A stretch of DNA of 64,000 bases from Halocafeteria seosinensis (GCA_001687465.1 LVLI01000110.1:1-64000), one strand, 5' to 3'. Shown: positions 24,061-37,600, counted from the stretch's first letter. Numbers and translations: made by a program. Notes: generated from the sequence alone by a model not told the origin.

Positions 24061-27000
24061 TCAGACGGATCTAGTCCGATGCTTGATAGGCGACAAAGTC
24101 TCTGTACTATCAGGTTTGCCTAGCTGAAATCTAACTATCATTTCAATATCGTGAAGAGCATCGAGTTTTTCCGGGTCATCTCCGTATCGGCGTTGGAGAT
24201 CTTCACTGACGGAGTCCGGATCTCGATAGACTGCAACCCTCGATGCCAAATTATTCTTTCAGTCACACACAATTTATGAATATCAGACTTACTAGACTCA
24301 TCCCGATAAGCCTTTTTCCAGAAATAGAATGCCTCAACGTAGAGCTTTTCTCCCAAAACCTGCTTGCAGTTTCTCTTGGCTTCCTCAATAGCTGTACATC
24401 AGTTACGCAACAAGTCAGGAGCACTGTGTTGGCGCGACGTGATCAGTTCGACGCACCTTGATCCTTCAAATTTGTATGAAACATTGGAACAGGAGGTGGT
24501 TCGCTTTCGCTCTCCTTTTGAGGAGTTTCAGCGCTTAGTCTTCTAGGTCGCTGCCTGGCGCGGGATAAGTCTTCCGAGTACATTCGCATCAGCCGATGTC
24601 GCTCATGCATGTCTTCCGACGACTCCCGTGGAGTGGATGCTTGACTGCCCGAAGTTTCACTACTAGGAGGAATAGAAGGTGGAGCAGCGGAGACTGTGGG
24701 TTTCTTCGAAGTCTCCGGGAAAAATCTTTGTTTCGGGGTGCCTGGACTCTCGAAATCATCCGAATACGAATCGTCAGAACTACATGCGGTAACTGCATTT
24801 GTACATCGTGGATAAGGGAACAAGATAAGACACGTGACGTCTACTGATAGTGTACTTACCCGCATAGTGCTTAGATGAATCTCTTGTTGGGCTAATCTCC
24901 GCCACGGAACCTCTGGGATCGCCTGCGCTGGGAATCTGGTTCCATCGTTCTTCTGTTCCTTCGGTTCCCTTAGCCGCATCTTCCAAGGACATATTCCATA
25001 TCCCGTCCTCCGTATCCTCAAATATGTGGTCCTGTGGATGCGGCCCTTCTTCAGAGTCGCTTTTTCTGGTCGCAAGCGCTCTCGATGAGTCTTCCTTCGC
25101 CTTCCCCCATTTGTAGGCTTTACTTAGGGTGACTCTGGACTTAGTTGGATCCACTGAACTGGCCGTGCCCCCGTTGTCCCCCTTTCCACGTTTTCGACTG
25201 TTCCTTGCTGCATGCACTAAAGGAGAGTTTCGAGCCGCAGTCTCCTTGGAACTATCACTGTATCGACGATTCTTGCGCCCACCCTCTCCACCATGAGTAC
25301 TCTTGGCGGATGCCGCGACAGATTGAAGCTTGCCTGTGTACTTTCCTGACGCTTTCTTCCACTTGACTGAGGCTGACGAACTGGGTCGAGACTCTTCGTG
25401 GGCACCACCGCTCGTGGATTCTTCTGCTTGAATGCCTTTAATCTTTTTACCAATTGTACCACCCGTTTTTGCAAGATCTTCGCGGGCTCTCTTGACAAGC
25501 CGCATTTCTAACACCTCCGAAGCGGAAGGACGATCTGTAGGCGTTTTGCTAAGTAGTCTCACCACAAGGTTTTGTAGATCTTTTGAGTAATACGACGGTA
25601 TCGGATCAGGCTCTTTCTGCAGGCATAGGAAAGGTAACCTCATACCGATCGGCGAGCGGGACCCAATGCTGCCATACCTGTACAATCTGGAAGACCAAAG
25701 CCAACAAATTGTTTGCGTCGAACGGTTTCCTTAGCGTACACAGCTGGTACAATACACAACCTAGTGCGAACATATCCGCCGCATAACTGTAAGGCTTGTT
25801 TTCGCAGACTTCCGGAGACCTGCAAGGGAGTCTCAATAATGTAATGGAGTTGCCAACAGGGCATCAACAGACACGTACATGTAATATGGAGTACCAGTCA
25901 TAGTTTTCGCTTGATCTGTGGTATTCTCAAGAACCTGCATCACCAAACTTATTTGGTGGAAAGGGACTCATGCCGCTCCTCGCCAATGATCTTTCCATAC
26001 CTTGGCGATACCAAAATCACCGATCTTGATCATGTGGTTCGCTGTTAGGAAAATATTCTGCAACGGTACCGATACCTCGCATACCCACGCCTAACACAAC
26101 ATAGGTGGTGTGACATCTTACCTGCGTCTTGAGGTCCCTGTGTATGACCCGTTTCTCGTGCACCACAGCTAAAGCGGAGACTATTTGAGTGAACCAGTCC
26201 AGAATTTGCTGTGATACCAACGACAATGACAAGCTTTTCTTGAAAGCGTATTGAGGCCCAGATGACGCGTAGTTATTACCTCCTCTGAAAAGTTACTGCC
26301 CTTTTCTGCCATTTCGTCAATTCTTCGTTTTAGATCACCTCCAGCGCAATACTGAAATCAGAGCAAATCAGTGGGAGGGCATAATCGGTATGAACTACAA
26401 CATGCAGTTATAACCAATACTTACTTGCATCACCGTATACAAATTGCCTTTCTTAATAAAACTATCTGTATCTCCGACGATGCTCAAACCTGCCAGAAGT
26501 GTCACTTTTTAGCATATGCAAACCGTACCATGGTACTTGACGATGCTCGGGTGATCCAGTGAGGCAAGAAGGGCTGTCTCCTGAAGTGACTGTTGCTGAT
26601 CTTGTTCGCTTCCTCCATGAAAAGCTGCACCATCCACTAGTAGGTACTGTAGCATATTCTCTACGAAATTTGGATTGGGACTGTAAACTTACGAATTTGT
26701 TTCATAACATATTTTGCGTCGCCTTGTTTGGTATCTTCTACCAGCATCGCAGTTCCGTACATTCCTCGACCAATGACTTCGACAACTCGGTATTGCCCTA
26801 TGAGTGTGCCTCTAACAGTCTTCTCTCGCTTGGTGGACCTACGCGGACGTTCCCGGCGTTCTGGGGATTGAGGTTTCGGTGGCGGAGGCGAAAAATTGTC
26901 CTCGTCTGTATTGGAGTATTCCTCTTCCTCCGCTTGTTCATTGGAACAGTGGAGCGTGAGGCTTCCCGTGTGTGTTCCACAGCTGCTTGTGGACTTGAAT

Positions 27001-27347
27001 GTGCTCTCTTGCTCTCCATGAGGTGTCGTTCTAGTTGCCTTGTTGTCACTACTCGACGAGATGGGACTGTACTTGGGAGCTGCCGTAGAGGCATGGCCGG
27101 AAGATTGTCCATTACTTTCCTCCCCAGCACCCTTCAATGTGGTTCGTGTAGCGGCTCTGGACGTCGTCTTGTTGGCATCAGAGGCTCTTGGAGATTCTCT
27201 TCTGGAGGCGGTCGTCTTTGTTGAGGATTTCCTGTTGCTGATTGTCCTGTTCCCAGGGACAGGAGGTGGTGATGCAGCCGCAGAGGACGTTTGCACTCTC
27301 TGCGGGGTGCTCTCCCGTGTTGTGGAGGGTCTGCTGATTCTTCTCAT
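24061..27347 (-). CDS. NEK-family serine/threonine kinase
   Basis: Twelve exons: 26693-27347, 26529-26636, 26425-26465, 26280-26351, 26122-26208, 26001-26057, 25879-25934, 25678-25819, 24860-25616, 24457-24792, 24293-24391, 24061-24230, 859 aa. A disordered Ser/Thr-rich leader of about 185 residues precedes the kinase. Gly loop GRGMYG is at about 193-198, the ATP Lys is K216, HRD at 315-317 and DFG at 335-337, with MTGTPYYMSPE closing the activation segment. These, plus YHDSFIKKGNLYTVMQYC, are typical of NEK kinases of the NEK1/NEK5 type. The long basic tail ends with a short conserved-looking helical unit (DPEKLDALHDIEMIVRFQLG). NEKs act in mitosis, centrosome or cilium control. Exons 2 and 3 use acceptors chosen by alignment to the kinase core. 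A TAG/CAG alternative exists for each. Confidence 0.88.
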
Positions 27348-27832
27348 TGTGCCAATCAAGTCGGGGGCATGTCTGTCTCCTCTCTGTCTTCAGCCAGCAC
27401 CACTTCAAGACCAGTCAGTCATGCAAATATACTACCAGTAGTGAATACGCCGCATATACACATGATTGGTGCGAATCGGGCGCACAGGGATGAACGATGA
27501 CAATACGCAGTGTTCCACCAGTTTGGGGGGTTACACATGGTCTCTTTCGCAGAAGACGGTTAGGACCGGGATGATCCCGGTGGGTCGCACAGAAGCAGTT
27601 ACAACAAAGGTGCATAACATACGGAAGAAGCCGAGGAGTCCCACGTAGCAACCGTCATAAGACTCTGTTTCAGTCTTAGTGTGAAACAACTGATAATGGC
27701 TGCATTGATGACTGCCTGAATACAGCGTGTATACTGTACATGCAAACCAAGCTCGCATGCTTCGCACGGGATTCCAGTGATGAAAGTATTATAGGTGTTT
27801 AAGGGTGTTAACATGTGTTTGAACAATACGAT
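27348..27832. other. intergenic upstream of NEK kinase and tRNA-Glu
   Basis: 485 bp with no recognisable gene. It should include the NEK promoter and 5' leader. Short overlapping open frames on both strands appear to be chance. Confidence 0.5.
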
Positions 27833-27904
27833 TCCCATATAGTCTAGAGGTTAGGATTCCGCCCTCTCAAGGCGGAGACCCGGGTTCAATTCCCGGTGTG
27901 GGAA
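27833..27904 (+). tRNA. tRNA-Glu (CTC)
   Basis: Cloverleaf with acceptor stem TCCCATA/TGTGGGA, A-box TAGTCTAGAGG, anticodon loop around CTC, and B-box GGTTCAATTCC. No intron. A run of nine T starts three bases after the gene. Confidence 0.95.
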
Positions 27905-27906
27905 CG

Positions 27907-27915
27907 TTTTTTTTT
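27907..27915 (+). terminator. Pol III T-run terminator of tRNA-Glu
   Basis: T-run directly behind the tRNA-Glu gene, a standard RNA polymerase III terminator. Confidence 0.8.
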
Positions 27916-28362
27916 CTTTCTTGTCTTTTCTTTTGCACTCGAATGGATAGTATCATAATCGTCTGTTAAGGTTATGCCCAACCAGTAAGCATTCTATGAA
28001 ACCATTTAGCACTGGCAGCACAATCACTAAAGAACATGTGCAACAGGTCTCATTCCAGAAGGTCTTGGTAGACGTGACACCGCTTCTTCTATCATTATTG
28101 GGTGATAGTGCAAGTAAGACTAGGTATGTTGAGCGGTAGTAATTGCTATAATCCCATCATTTATTTTCTTTGTAGAATGGTGCTAATTTGCACTGCTTTC
28201 TTCAGCCAAAGGGGCTGGCTGGCAACAAACCAATCTAATCGGAATCCAAGTCCAAACCGTTCCTTAGAAATTTGGCCACGCCCACCCGGAGAATGGACAT
28301 ACGCGATAACATTGTAGATTCTTTCGAAAAGGGAGCCATTGGCCCAATGATAGGAACAGTTA
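27916..28362. other. intergenic, nothing recognised
   Basis: Spacer between tRNA-Glu and the 3' end of the TRAPPC6 gene. A 70-codon open frame on the plus strand has no recognisable content. Confidence 0.5.
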
Positions 28363-29328
28363 CTACTGTCGTTGCTTTGGCTGCGTCTCAGCCCTTCGTT
28401 TCTCCTCGTTAATCTCTACATGGAAACAGCCTGCGAGTAGTTTTGCAGACAAACCTTGATGTGCAATAGGGTTTGACTTGCGGATGTTGCTATGCAATAC
28501 AATCACTTACATTTGGGTAGGGCAGAAACATCAGCGTTGACTCTGGCGTCCACGCCAAACACCTCCAAGATACCTTGGATAACACCACAAGGGTAGATCA
28601 AGTATATCAAGCCCCCTTTTCGGGAATCTTCTCCCACGGGAGCTGAGACATATTTTAAGAAAGAGTACTCCTGGTCAATGAGTTTCCACAGTCCCTGCAT
28701 GAACCCATCAAAACAAGTCGGGTGTTAGCAAACGCCCCTCCTCATATGTCATCACCATTCGTCCACACGTTCTTACCCTGCTATTGGTGCTCAAGTAATC
28801 TATCTGTTTGTTGTGTAGATACCTCCAAATATCACGTCCGATAAAGCGCATTACATCATGCATTGTTTGAGGACCACCTTTCTCCCCTTCACTGAGACGA
28901 GCTGTATGTCTGTGCACAAAAGTCATGGTACATGTTAGACATACAGACATGAACACTACTGGATTTCCAAAGCCTTACAAATGAGCTAACTTGCGCCCCG
29001 TAGCGCAGCCGGCTTCTTGTAGTCTATCGTACACATCTTTGGCTCCAAAACTTCGACCGCCCTCTTGCTCTTTGGTGGTGGTGGCGGCTCCAGAGCCAGA
29101 TACATTGTCACTTGGGGTCTCCTCTTCAGAGGCCTCCTTTTTCAGGTGGTCCGTATCCTCACGGGTGGAGTCAGGAGGTGCATTATCCTCCTCTTCCTGC
29201 TGTTGTTTCGAGGGAGGGTAGAACGAGGGCTGGTGCTTCTCCCACAAGTAGCTCACGAACTCGTAGTACAATAAGTCGATGACTGTACCATTAATACGAC
29301 TCGCAGGACTCGTTGCTAAATTCGACAT
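28363..29328 (-). CDS. TRAPPC6: TRAPP complex subunit 6 (Trs33 homologue, Bet3 family)
   Basis: Four exons: 28979-29328, 28777-28909, 28511-28694, 28363-28454, 252 aa. The Bet3-fold signature runs through the exons: an N-terminal YYEFVSYLWE helix, CATGRKLAHLHTARL, then MRFIGRDIWRYLHNKQIDYL, then YLIYPCGVIQGILEVFGVDA and DVSALPKC. This order and spacing match TRAPPC6/Trs33. An acidic low-complexity insert of about 60 residues (around 36-95) interrupts the first helices and makes the protein longer than the usual 160 or so. TRAPPC6 is a core subunit shared by TRAPPII and TRAPPIII. The last exon was placed by frame continuity and its 3' splice site (AAG) is weak. Confidence 0.82.
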
Positions 29329-29482
29329 GCTTTTTTATTATTATAACCTTGACCTACCTATTGCAACTGCGGCTACCAACCAACAATACAGACGAATACA
29401 ACTATTGTTGTACAGTGGCGTTACATGGTATCCTCCCGCACCTGGCTTTTCGACAAGATACACCCGACAGTAGCGAACGTGG

Positions 29483-32400
29483 TTAGTGGTCTCCTTCTTC
29501 TTTGTTCGGCATAGGTAGGCTACCCGATTCGCTATAATTCTGCGGCACGGGCGAGCAACTTGGATGAAACAACTCTTCGTCGAAACCAGAATCAGTTGGG
29601 GAAGAGGACTCGGGTATTTCTCCAATTACGCCACCTGATGGAGGCACTTGGTTGTAATCTTCCGACCCTTCTTGGCTATCATGTTCATCATTGAGTGGAC
29701 GTTGTGAGGCAGGAGACGCTGAAGGGATGCGAGCGTGGAACATAAAGTCGCCTGCAGATTCAGGTCTATCTGTTCGGGCAGTCGCGATCGTTCTCTCAAT
29801 TTCAGTTTCCACTTGAAGCCCCGTAATAGTTCCAGAAAACGAGATAGGGCCAGTGGTTTGACTTCCTTCGTTCTGCATTGTACCGTGTTCTTTTTCACAG
29901 AATTTTCCGCTACTTGCAAGATTCTCAGAGCGCTGAAGACCTCGAGCATAGTATGTGCTGTTTGATGGCTTCGACAAGAGCTTTTTCAATAAGGATCGCT
30001 GAGCTGACGACGCATAAGACTGTCTCTCACCCGCATTACCACGTTCTCTATACGAGGAAGCTTGAGTAGGACTGTATGATACTACGGGACCTACCTCCAA
30101 ATCGCTGTTCTCCTTGACTACCGTATATTCCCGCTCTTCAGGTTTTCGGTGCTTGATGACGTCCTTCTCATCGTTTTCTGCGTCGTCACCTTCACGGCGC
30201 GACCCTCTCTGTAGCGGCGGTAGCTTTGGCCACGAAGTTGTTCCTTCACTTGACAACCAAGCACTTTTTCCTTCGAGCTCTAGTTTGCCAGTTATCAGAA
30301 CCTCGTTTACATTCGGATACGGTTTCGGTTCCTCCCCCGGAGTATGTTCATACTGGGAAGCCACAAGGGACTTTTTCGGTTCAAAAGCGTCTTTGTGCTC
30401 TAAATACCTTCCTTCAGAACCTGCGGAACTGAACGTGGAGTAGTTGTACTTTTCCGTGTACTCATGAACCCATGAGGCATCTACGTGATTCCGCGACTCT
30501 TCAAAACTGCCTATTATATGCTTGGATTCTAGAGTAATCGCATCCTCATTCTGTTGCGCATTTTTTGTGTTTCCCTTCTGCCGAGGGAAGCCGTGCGGGC
30601 TGAGAAGCGATCCGGTAGACTTGTTGTGGGGAGAAGAGCTTGATAGGGGAACGGCTTGATACCGGGGCCGGTTGGTTGGCTCTTTCTCCTTCGATGAGCG
30701 TTCAGATTTGGAGGTAAACTCTTTGAAACTGGAGTTTCGCTCTCGTTCTTCCAATGATGGGTCAGCCTTCGCAATGTTGCTAATGGATAATGCTAGTCCT
30801 GGATTCTTGGAGTTTTGGCTCTCTTTAGCATGCCAACCGAACGACCGAGGTTTTCGTACCATTCGCACCTGTTTCTTATTCGCTGGTGATGGATTCTCAC
30901 GTGTTTTTGTGGTTGAATTTATCATAGATAGGTCATCCAAGCTTTGGATCCCCTCATCATCAATTTTTACCTCAAGGATGGAGCTGGAGGAAATGTGTCT
31001 CTTCAAGACAAAAGGGTGAGATTCCACGTCGGTAATTGTGGCCCTACGTTTCGACGTCTTTTCTAGCATCCACAAGAGCAAATCTAGAGCTTCCAGAGAT
31101 AGATGTACCCAATATCGATTGCGATTAAGAGCATCATCTGTATCATGCAGTCCCGGTGTACTGCTGCTCGTCGATTTCCGCGGGATCACCGGCTTCAATG
31201 GGGCAGCATTGTCTCTTTGGGCTCGTTGTCCGTTTTTGTGTTTCGGCGGTCTTGCAGAGTCCTTGTCGTTTATTTCCGCTGTCCCTTCCTTCCGAGATTG
31301 TCGTTTATGGCGATTTTCCGATAATGTGACGGATTTGTCCGAATAGAGCTCAGTTGAGTATTCGCGTTCCTTGTCGGACTTAGTCCAAGAGTGCTTGTGC
31401 AGAAGCTTCAAATAGTATGCAGAGCCGTGTTTTTCTATTATTTTATGTCGCAATGTTCGCAAGGCAAGAGCCTCTTTTAATACCCTTCTCGATGCGTAGT
31501 GGGGCCATGGTGGTTCAGTCTTGCACACCCTCCGTCGTACTTCCCGAGCGGAGCTACCCATGAACGGAAAGTGGCCGGTCTGCATGTCACATTGTCAACA
31601 CTGTAAAAAAACGACCTGTAGAACGCACACAAAGTTATTTCTAAAGTTTCATACCAATGCTGTGTATAGTAGTACACCCAAGCTCCAAATATCAACAGCA
31701 CGGCCGTCATAGAACTTGTGTAGTTGCATTTCCGGAGCCATCTGTTCGAGCACACCCGAGTAATCAAGACCCGCACAAGAGAGGGTGGACCTTGAACTTA
31801 CATATAATTCCGATCCGCATTCACTCTTTAGGCAATCATATTCGTCACTCAAATCTTCGCCACTCTTTACATGTGATATCTGGGTAGACTGTTTGTCCTC
31901 TGAAGGCCTGGTCGCCGAGCGGGTAAGTTGAGCAGCAAGGCCAAAGTCACATAGTCTAACGGAGTTCCACTGCTTAGACGAAGAAAACATTACGTTTTCC
32001 AACTTTATGTCCCGATGGGCAATTCCTCTCCCGTGAGCATACGCAACAGCCTCTGTGAGCTCTTGAAATATAGGCCGCATCTCTGGTTCCCACAGCAGTT
32101 TCTTCTTCCGCACCAGTGAATGTAAAGTGCCTCTGGAAGCATAAAAAATAAGGTCCCGGTTACCCATTTTGTCCAAATGTTCAAAAAAAGAAAGCATCTT
32201 ATGCTTCTTACCCATCTGAATACTCCATGACTACGTGAACACCACGATGACTCTGATGAACATCATATAGAGTAATTATATTCGGATGATCTAGAGTACT
32301 TAAGATTCTGTAATGATCGTTCACGTCTTATACATGACTCAACATAAAGTACTGCTTAAAAATAACGACATGGCTTACTTGACTTCCTTCTCAATGAGTA

Positions 32401-32733
32401 CTACACATCTCGGGTCCTTGAGGCTCCTACTTCGGTATAACTTGACAGCGACGTGGTCGCCGGTCGACCAGGTTTCGTCTTGAGTATGTCTCTTTGGTGG
32501 AGCTATACTCGGTCTCGTAACCTTGGCTTTCCAAACTTGTGCAAACCCTCCTTGTCCTAACAGCTGCACGTATTTGGGAAGCAAACTCCCATCATCAGCA
32601 CAGTGGCTAGTGGAACCGCATCAAGTTGACTTACTTGGTCAGGCCGATACCATCCGGGAGCCCTGTGTTCGAACGTACGATACCTGTGGCCATATTCAGT
32701 CTCATTGTGGGCGTTTGCTGCGTTGTCTGCCAT
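29483..32733 (-). CDS. serine/threonine kinase with large insertions and long disordered tail
   Basis: Five exons: 32635-32733, 32379-32563, 32212-32307, 31655-32132, 29483-31579, 984 aa. Gly loop GQGGFAQV is at about 36-43 and the ATP Lys is K74. Catalytic HRDIKLEN is at 166-173 and DFG at 189-191, with APE at 259-261. The DFG-to-APE stretch is about 67 residues, far longer than the usual 20-25, because of an acidic Ser-rich insert. After LLYTALTGHFPFMG a second, basic insert of about 120 residues separates the kinase helices before the closing RRATITDVESHPFV. About 550 disordered residues follow. The catalytic residues are intact, so it should be active. Best guess is the CAMK/SNF1-like group; the subfamily is not recognised. 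Confidence 0.8.
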
Positions 32734-34631
32734 GGTGTATTTGAGCCGGGAATCAAAGTCTGTCTTCATGCAGTCGAGGAAGAAGTCGCAAGTTTACCAC
32801 CCTCTTTAATTGCGTACTACCCGCGTTTTAAAGGACATAATGCTCCTCCAGTACAGATATGCGTCTTTCTTTATACTCGCTTCTCCTCGAATTACCTCTC
32901 TGAAATATCGCAACAAGCCTCGAAAGCACCCTGAGCGAGGTCGCGCGTTCGTTAAACTAATGTCCGACTCATTTATTGCCTTCTCCACCGCATTTTCGAC
33001 GCGCACATCCCAGTTTAAGTCTGTCGAAAAAGGAGAGCTTGCACATCCAAGCGCTTGCTCGTGCAGGAACCTAGACAGGGAATCTCGTCTACCGGATCTC
33101 GCAGTCAGCTGCCGCTGGAGCCTCAAGGAAGCAGAAGGTCTTTTTCGCGTAATGAGTGTACGTTCAATGCTTTTGGGGAGACTCTGCCCGATGGGTACTG
33201 TATGAATCACTGTCAATCCGACTCGAATTTAAAATCAAGTTGAACGTTCAAGTCTGCTGATTGCAGTGCACATCATTGTTCTCCCCCTCGTGGGTGGGTT
33301 GCGATCTGCGTTTCTCCGAATCACGGGTTTTCACAGGGCAGCTTCGCAACCGTAATCGCGAGATGCGATGTATCCGCTAATAACACTAACTTTCAGAAAG
33401 CTTTGAATAGCCACTCAGCGCAGCCATCCCCCCCCTGGCGTTCTTTCTCCGCCAGTCGGACAAGCGACACAAAGAGCGACAAGTTTACTGGATGCAGTAC
33501 GTGCGGCGGTAGACAGAGTGACCATCCAGAAGTCATTACAAGTTGTGAAAGAATTATGCCATAGTCAAATACGGCAATGTGACCGTTCAGTGAATCGACA
33601 TCCGTTGGGAATGTCGGTACCGTATGGTCGAGACTGTGACGGGCAGACATACCTCCATGTAATGGAACAACACGGGGTCATTGCTTTTCTAAAGCTAGCT
33701 ATGAGTATAAGCATGAATACTACTGGAAATTCACGACTCATTACTTCCATGCTATTAGGTTCCACGGTGAAAATTGCTTCCCCGGCTTAATTGCTGATAA
33801 TTCTTAAGTTCTTTGGCAGAAGTCAAGATAAACTCCCCACATATGTTTGCTTGTGGATTTCTTGACCGTTTCTATAGCAACAGATGCAAATTGTGTGACA
33901 GTTTGGAGTCGCTACTTGGGCAGTATGGTAACGCACTTCGCAGTGTCGCAGTTCAGAGGCGAAGAGTTACAAACCGTTGCTATTGTACAGGTAGCGACCT
34001 CCTCGAACAATTGCTTATTGCATTCACACATTGCTAGAATTCAGATGGATCGACTACAATGAGGATCTGCTTTGAGCATTTATGCATGCAGGCTTTATTG
34101 AAATACCATTGGTATGGGACACATTACAGCCGAGCCGGTTGAAGTTGCGACCAACTTGACCCCGCGGTGCCAGCGCTGAGCGCTGTCTTCTGATCATCGC
34201 GTTTGATGGGTCCTTCGGTAACTTGATTTCTTTTATTGGACATTGGTACTAATTCATTGAGGTGACTTTCATTTACCATCCATGATTTACGAATTCCTGC
34301 TCGCTGATCACAGCACTACCGCGTAGCACGCCAGAGTGCGCCAAAAAACATCAAGCCTTGCATTGTTTCCTGCAAGCCAATGCTGCGATGAAGTGTACCC
34401 AGGTGAACTAAACAAGGTAGAATATATGAAAAACGAGCTCAGGGATGAATTGGCTGCCAATCTAGAGAATAGGGAGCTTGAAACGCGGGTCCGCTATCCG
34501 CAGGAGTGCGCAACCGCACGAGAGTGCTTGTTGGAGCGTAATTGCATATTCATTGGGCAAGGAAGAATCATAACCCCTTCGTTGCCTACCTAACAGGTGT
34601 CTGGCGAGGGCTTGCATAGTGGTGTTGGAAA
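32734..34631. other. 1.9-kb gene-poor stretch between divergent genes
   Basis: No gene I can support. At 32806-33216 both strands are open for about 130 codons, but the minus frame lacks an early ATG and neither product is recognisable. At 34336-34593 a plus frame of 85 codons is acidic and also lacks an ATG. The region should contain the promoters of the kinase (minus) and of the coiled-coil gene (plus). Confidence 0.45.
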
Positions 34632-37600
34632 ATGTCGGAACGGTACAATTTGGCAGCGCGCGACATTCTGCAGCGAACCCTGGAGATCCACCAGAAGAGA
34701 AAGAAGGAGGAGGAAAGCAAGTATCCCAAGGGTACTCGACAGGTTGTCACGTTAAACAGGAGCTCAAGTAGTTTTGAATCCTTTCAGTTCAGTCCCTTGA
34801 CTCGTATCAGCTTCGATGAGGAAGATAAGCGGCTCTTGAACTCCCGGGCTGAAGCGAAGGATCAGAAGGATGATACTGCTTCGGGGCGCTCTCGGTTATA
34901 TCGTACCACTAACACATACACAAGCTCGCATAGTGCGATCCAATCCCCGCAACACCACAACAAGGGAAACGGAGAGGATCAGGATGCTGGAATGATCTTT
35001 CAGAAGGCCTTAGCGGGAGCTTACAGCGTTTTGTCGAAGAAGTCTGAAAATGAATTTCAAAATCGGGGAGCGGCTGAACGTTCATCTTCGTACGATGCTC
35101 TTCAGCCTGGGAGACGGAGTTCGGCGGAATCGTCTGAGAGAGTGTTTGGCGATTCCGGTATGAAGAAAGCACATGAAGAGGCACACGAAGAAGGCGAAAC
35201 GCCCCCCGAGGAGGTCGGCCCTGTGCTTGATACTGTTTGCTCGCCGGGATACAAACGAGAGAAGTTACATAAGCATGACCCCCTGCATGTTCCTCGACTA
35301 AGCTACGAGGAAGGAGTTCCATCATTAATTCGAGAGCTTAAGAACGAGTCTGAAAACTCATCTATCAATTCTTTGAAGGATATCTCCTCGAAGAACCCCG
35401 AGAATGCTTTCGGCAGACACAGGTTTGGAGACTTCGACAACTCCGAGGCGTTGGTGAACGCAATGGCTGCTACTTTGGAGAAGAAAGTTAAGCTTAGCAC
35501 ACATGAATCCGTATCCACTATAGAAGAGCTAATGCGCCAAATATCTGATATTATATATGCTATTCGGTCAGCAGCCGAGAAAGCAGCTAGAATCGAGCGA
35601 GGCGAACTCCCGTCCGTAGCGGGGGCATTACCATGGGCAGCATTGAATGCCACTGTTGTGGATGACACTTTCTTTGAAAATGGAAAAGGCATGGTTCATT
35701 CAAATAAAGGGAGGCGTACCAAAGAGAAGTTTTCATCACACGCAGGTACGAATGAGTATCCACCCTTAACTGACGATAATTCCGGTGATGATAATCCCCA
35801 TAGTACCCCGGATACTGGCCGGGAATCTAAAGCAAGCACGGCAGGAGACTCATCTCGGTTTTTGGAATACCGGTACGATATTACTCAAACGTCCAAATTC
35901 GATGCCCTCAAAGAGTTAGAAGATAGGTTTACACGTCTTGTCAAGAATATGAGAGAGTTCATTGACGTTACATGCTCCAGCGCCAGTGAAACCCACAATG
36001 ATAACCTTTTCAAGATGATGGAGATAGACACTAAGCATATAAATTGGTTGAAACAGGAACATGAAAGAATTCTGGCTCAGGTTAGGTCTGGGGTGCGGTC
36101 GCAGGTTCAGGCCACGCTCCGAGCGCAACGATGTGATGGTTCAGGGAAAGAAGACCAATCGTACGGAGACGATGCCGCCTACATGGCAGCACTAAGACAA
36201 AGACTGGAGGCGGAAGCTTCCCAAGCCAAACTTGACGCTGAGTCCCGGGAATTTCGCCGGCGTACACTGGCTCACTACACCCAGCGATTGAGGAAGACGT
36301 TAGCGAAGGTTTCCAAGGGGCTAGGGATTTCTGTTGGCATGATTCCAGTGCCACCTGCTTTGACACAGGAGGATATTGAAGAGATTAATCCAGATGCTGA
36401 CGAAGAAGAAGGACAGCTAACTCCGATAGAATCTCCTACGGATGAGGAAGATCACGATGAGCAGCAAGAGAGTGACGAAGAAGAAGTTGAAAATCAGTTC
36501 AATAACGAACTTTTCAAGAAAATGGAGGAACTGGAGGACTCAAAGCGACAAGTGCAACAATATGAGATTCAGTATTTGGAAGAAAAAGTAAGTTATGCTT
36601 CTCCCAGTGCTGTTTTGGGCATGTTCTGTTGTAATGCTGTGTATGAAATACAGGAAAGACGCGAGGAACTGGAGAACGAGAATAGTCGTCTCCAACAGCT
36701 GTTGGAAAAGGCATCTGGTAATTCGGTATGAGGCATGGTTTCATAAATTGTATAAGTTGTATTTAATTGTCATCCATGTGCGCGACTGCAGAGTGACAAA
36801 GCAGGGAATGTTGCCAAGCGCGACTCTGATATCGTTGCTGCGGAAACAGAGGACTATTTTCACGACGCTTCTGAGCCTGAAGTTTGGAAAAAGGATGGTG
36901 TTATAGCAGAGGCCGAGGAGGAGCCTTTCCACGGTAGCACCACTGGATTTGAAGAAGGAGAAGTGAACGTCCAGACAGATGTCACGGAAGGCAATGCAGG
37001 TAGTGAGGGCGCTTCTGACAAAGAGCAGGAAGGTGGCGGCAAGGAATGGAGAGAACCTAGTGATCGAGATGACGACGAAACGACGAAAGCGAGGAAACCG
37101 CAAAAGGAAGAAACCTTTGAGAAGACCCGAAGTACGAAACCCAAGAGCCTCACAAAGAGCTTTTCCAGCCCAGCGCTTCGGAATAAAGCCACACACGACC
37201 GGAAACCTCGAAGTGGGGAGAAGGGTACTCAGTACCAGACTTGTACAAAGCGTGATCCACATGCATCCGGACAAGGGGAGAGCACGACGTCACCACCTTC
37301 TCGGAAGCTGTTGGACAAGAGCGAGACACCTGCCAGCGAGGAGTGTACTCCCTTCAGTCAGAACGAATTTGCAGCGAACAAGTACCCGGACGGAGCGGAA
37401 GAAGAGGAAAAAGAGCAAGAAGAGCAAGAAGAAAGCGATACAGGTTTTTATAATGGTGGAAGGATCAGTAGAAATGCAACCGAATCCGACACGCGTCCAG
37501 AATCAGCAGCAAGCAAGAACAACAAGGAAATCGACGATGAATATCGGGGAGTATTACCTGTAGCTGAGAAGGAAATCGACGATAAATATCGGGAAGAGTT

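Noticed and set aside
26447-26528. Earlier acceptor for exon 3 of the NEK gene giving an eight-residue insertion
   Set aside because: The later acceptor restores the kinase-core spacing YHDSF exactly.
32806-33216. Open frames of about 130 codons on both strands
   Set aside because: They mirror one another, the minus frame lacks an early ATG, and neither product is recognisable.
34336-34593. 85-codon acidic plus-strand frame before the large coiled-coil gene
   Set aside because: No ATG start and no in-frame splice link to the gene at 34632.
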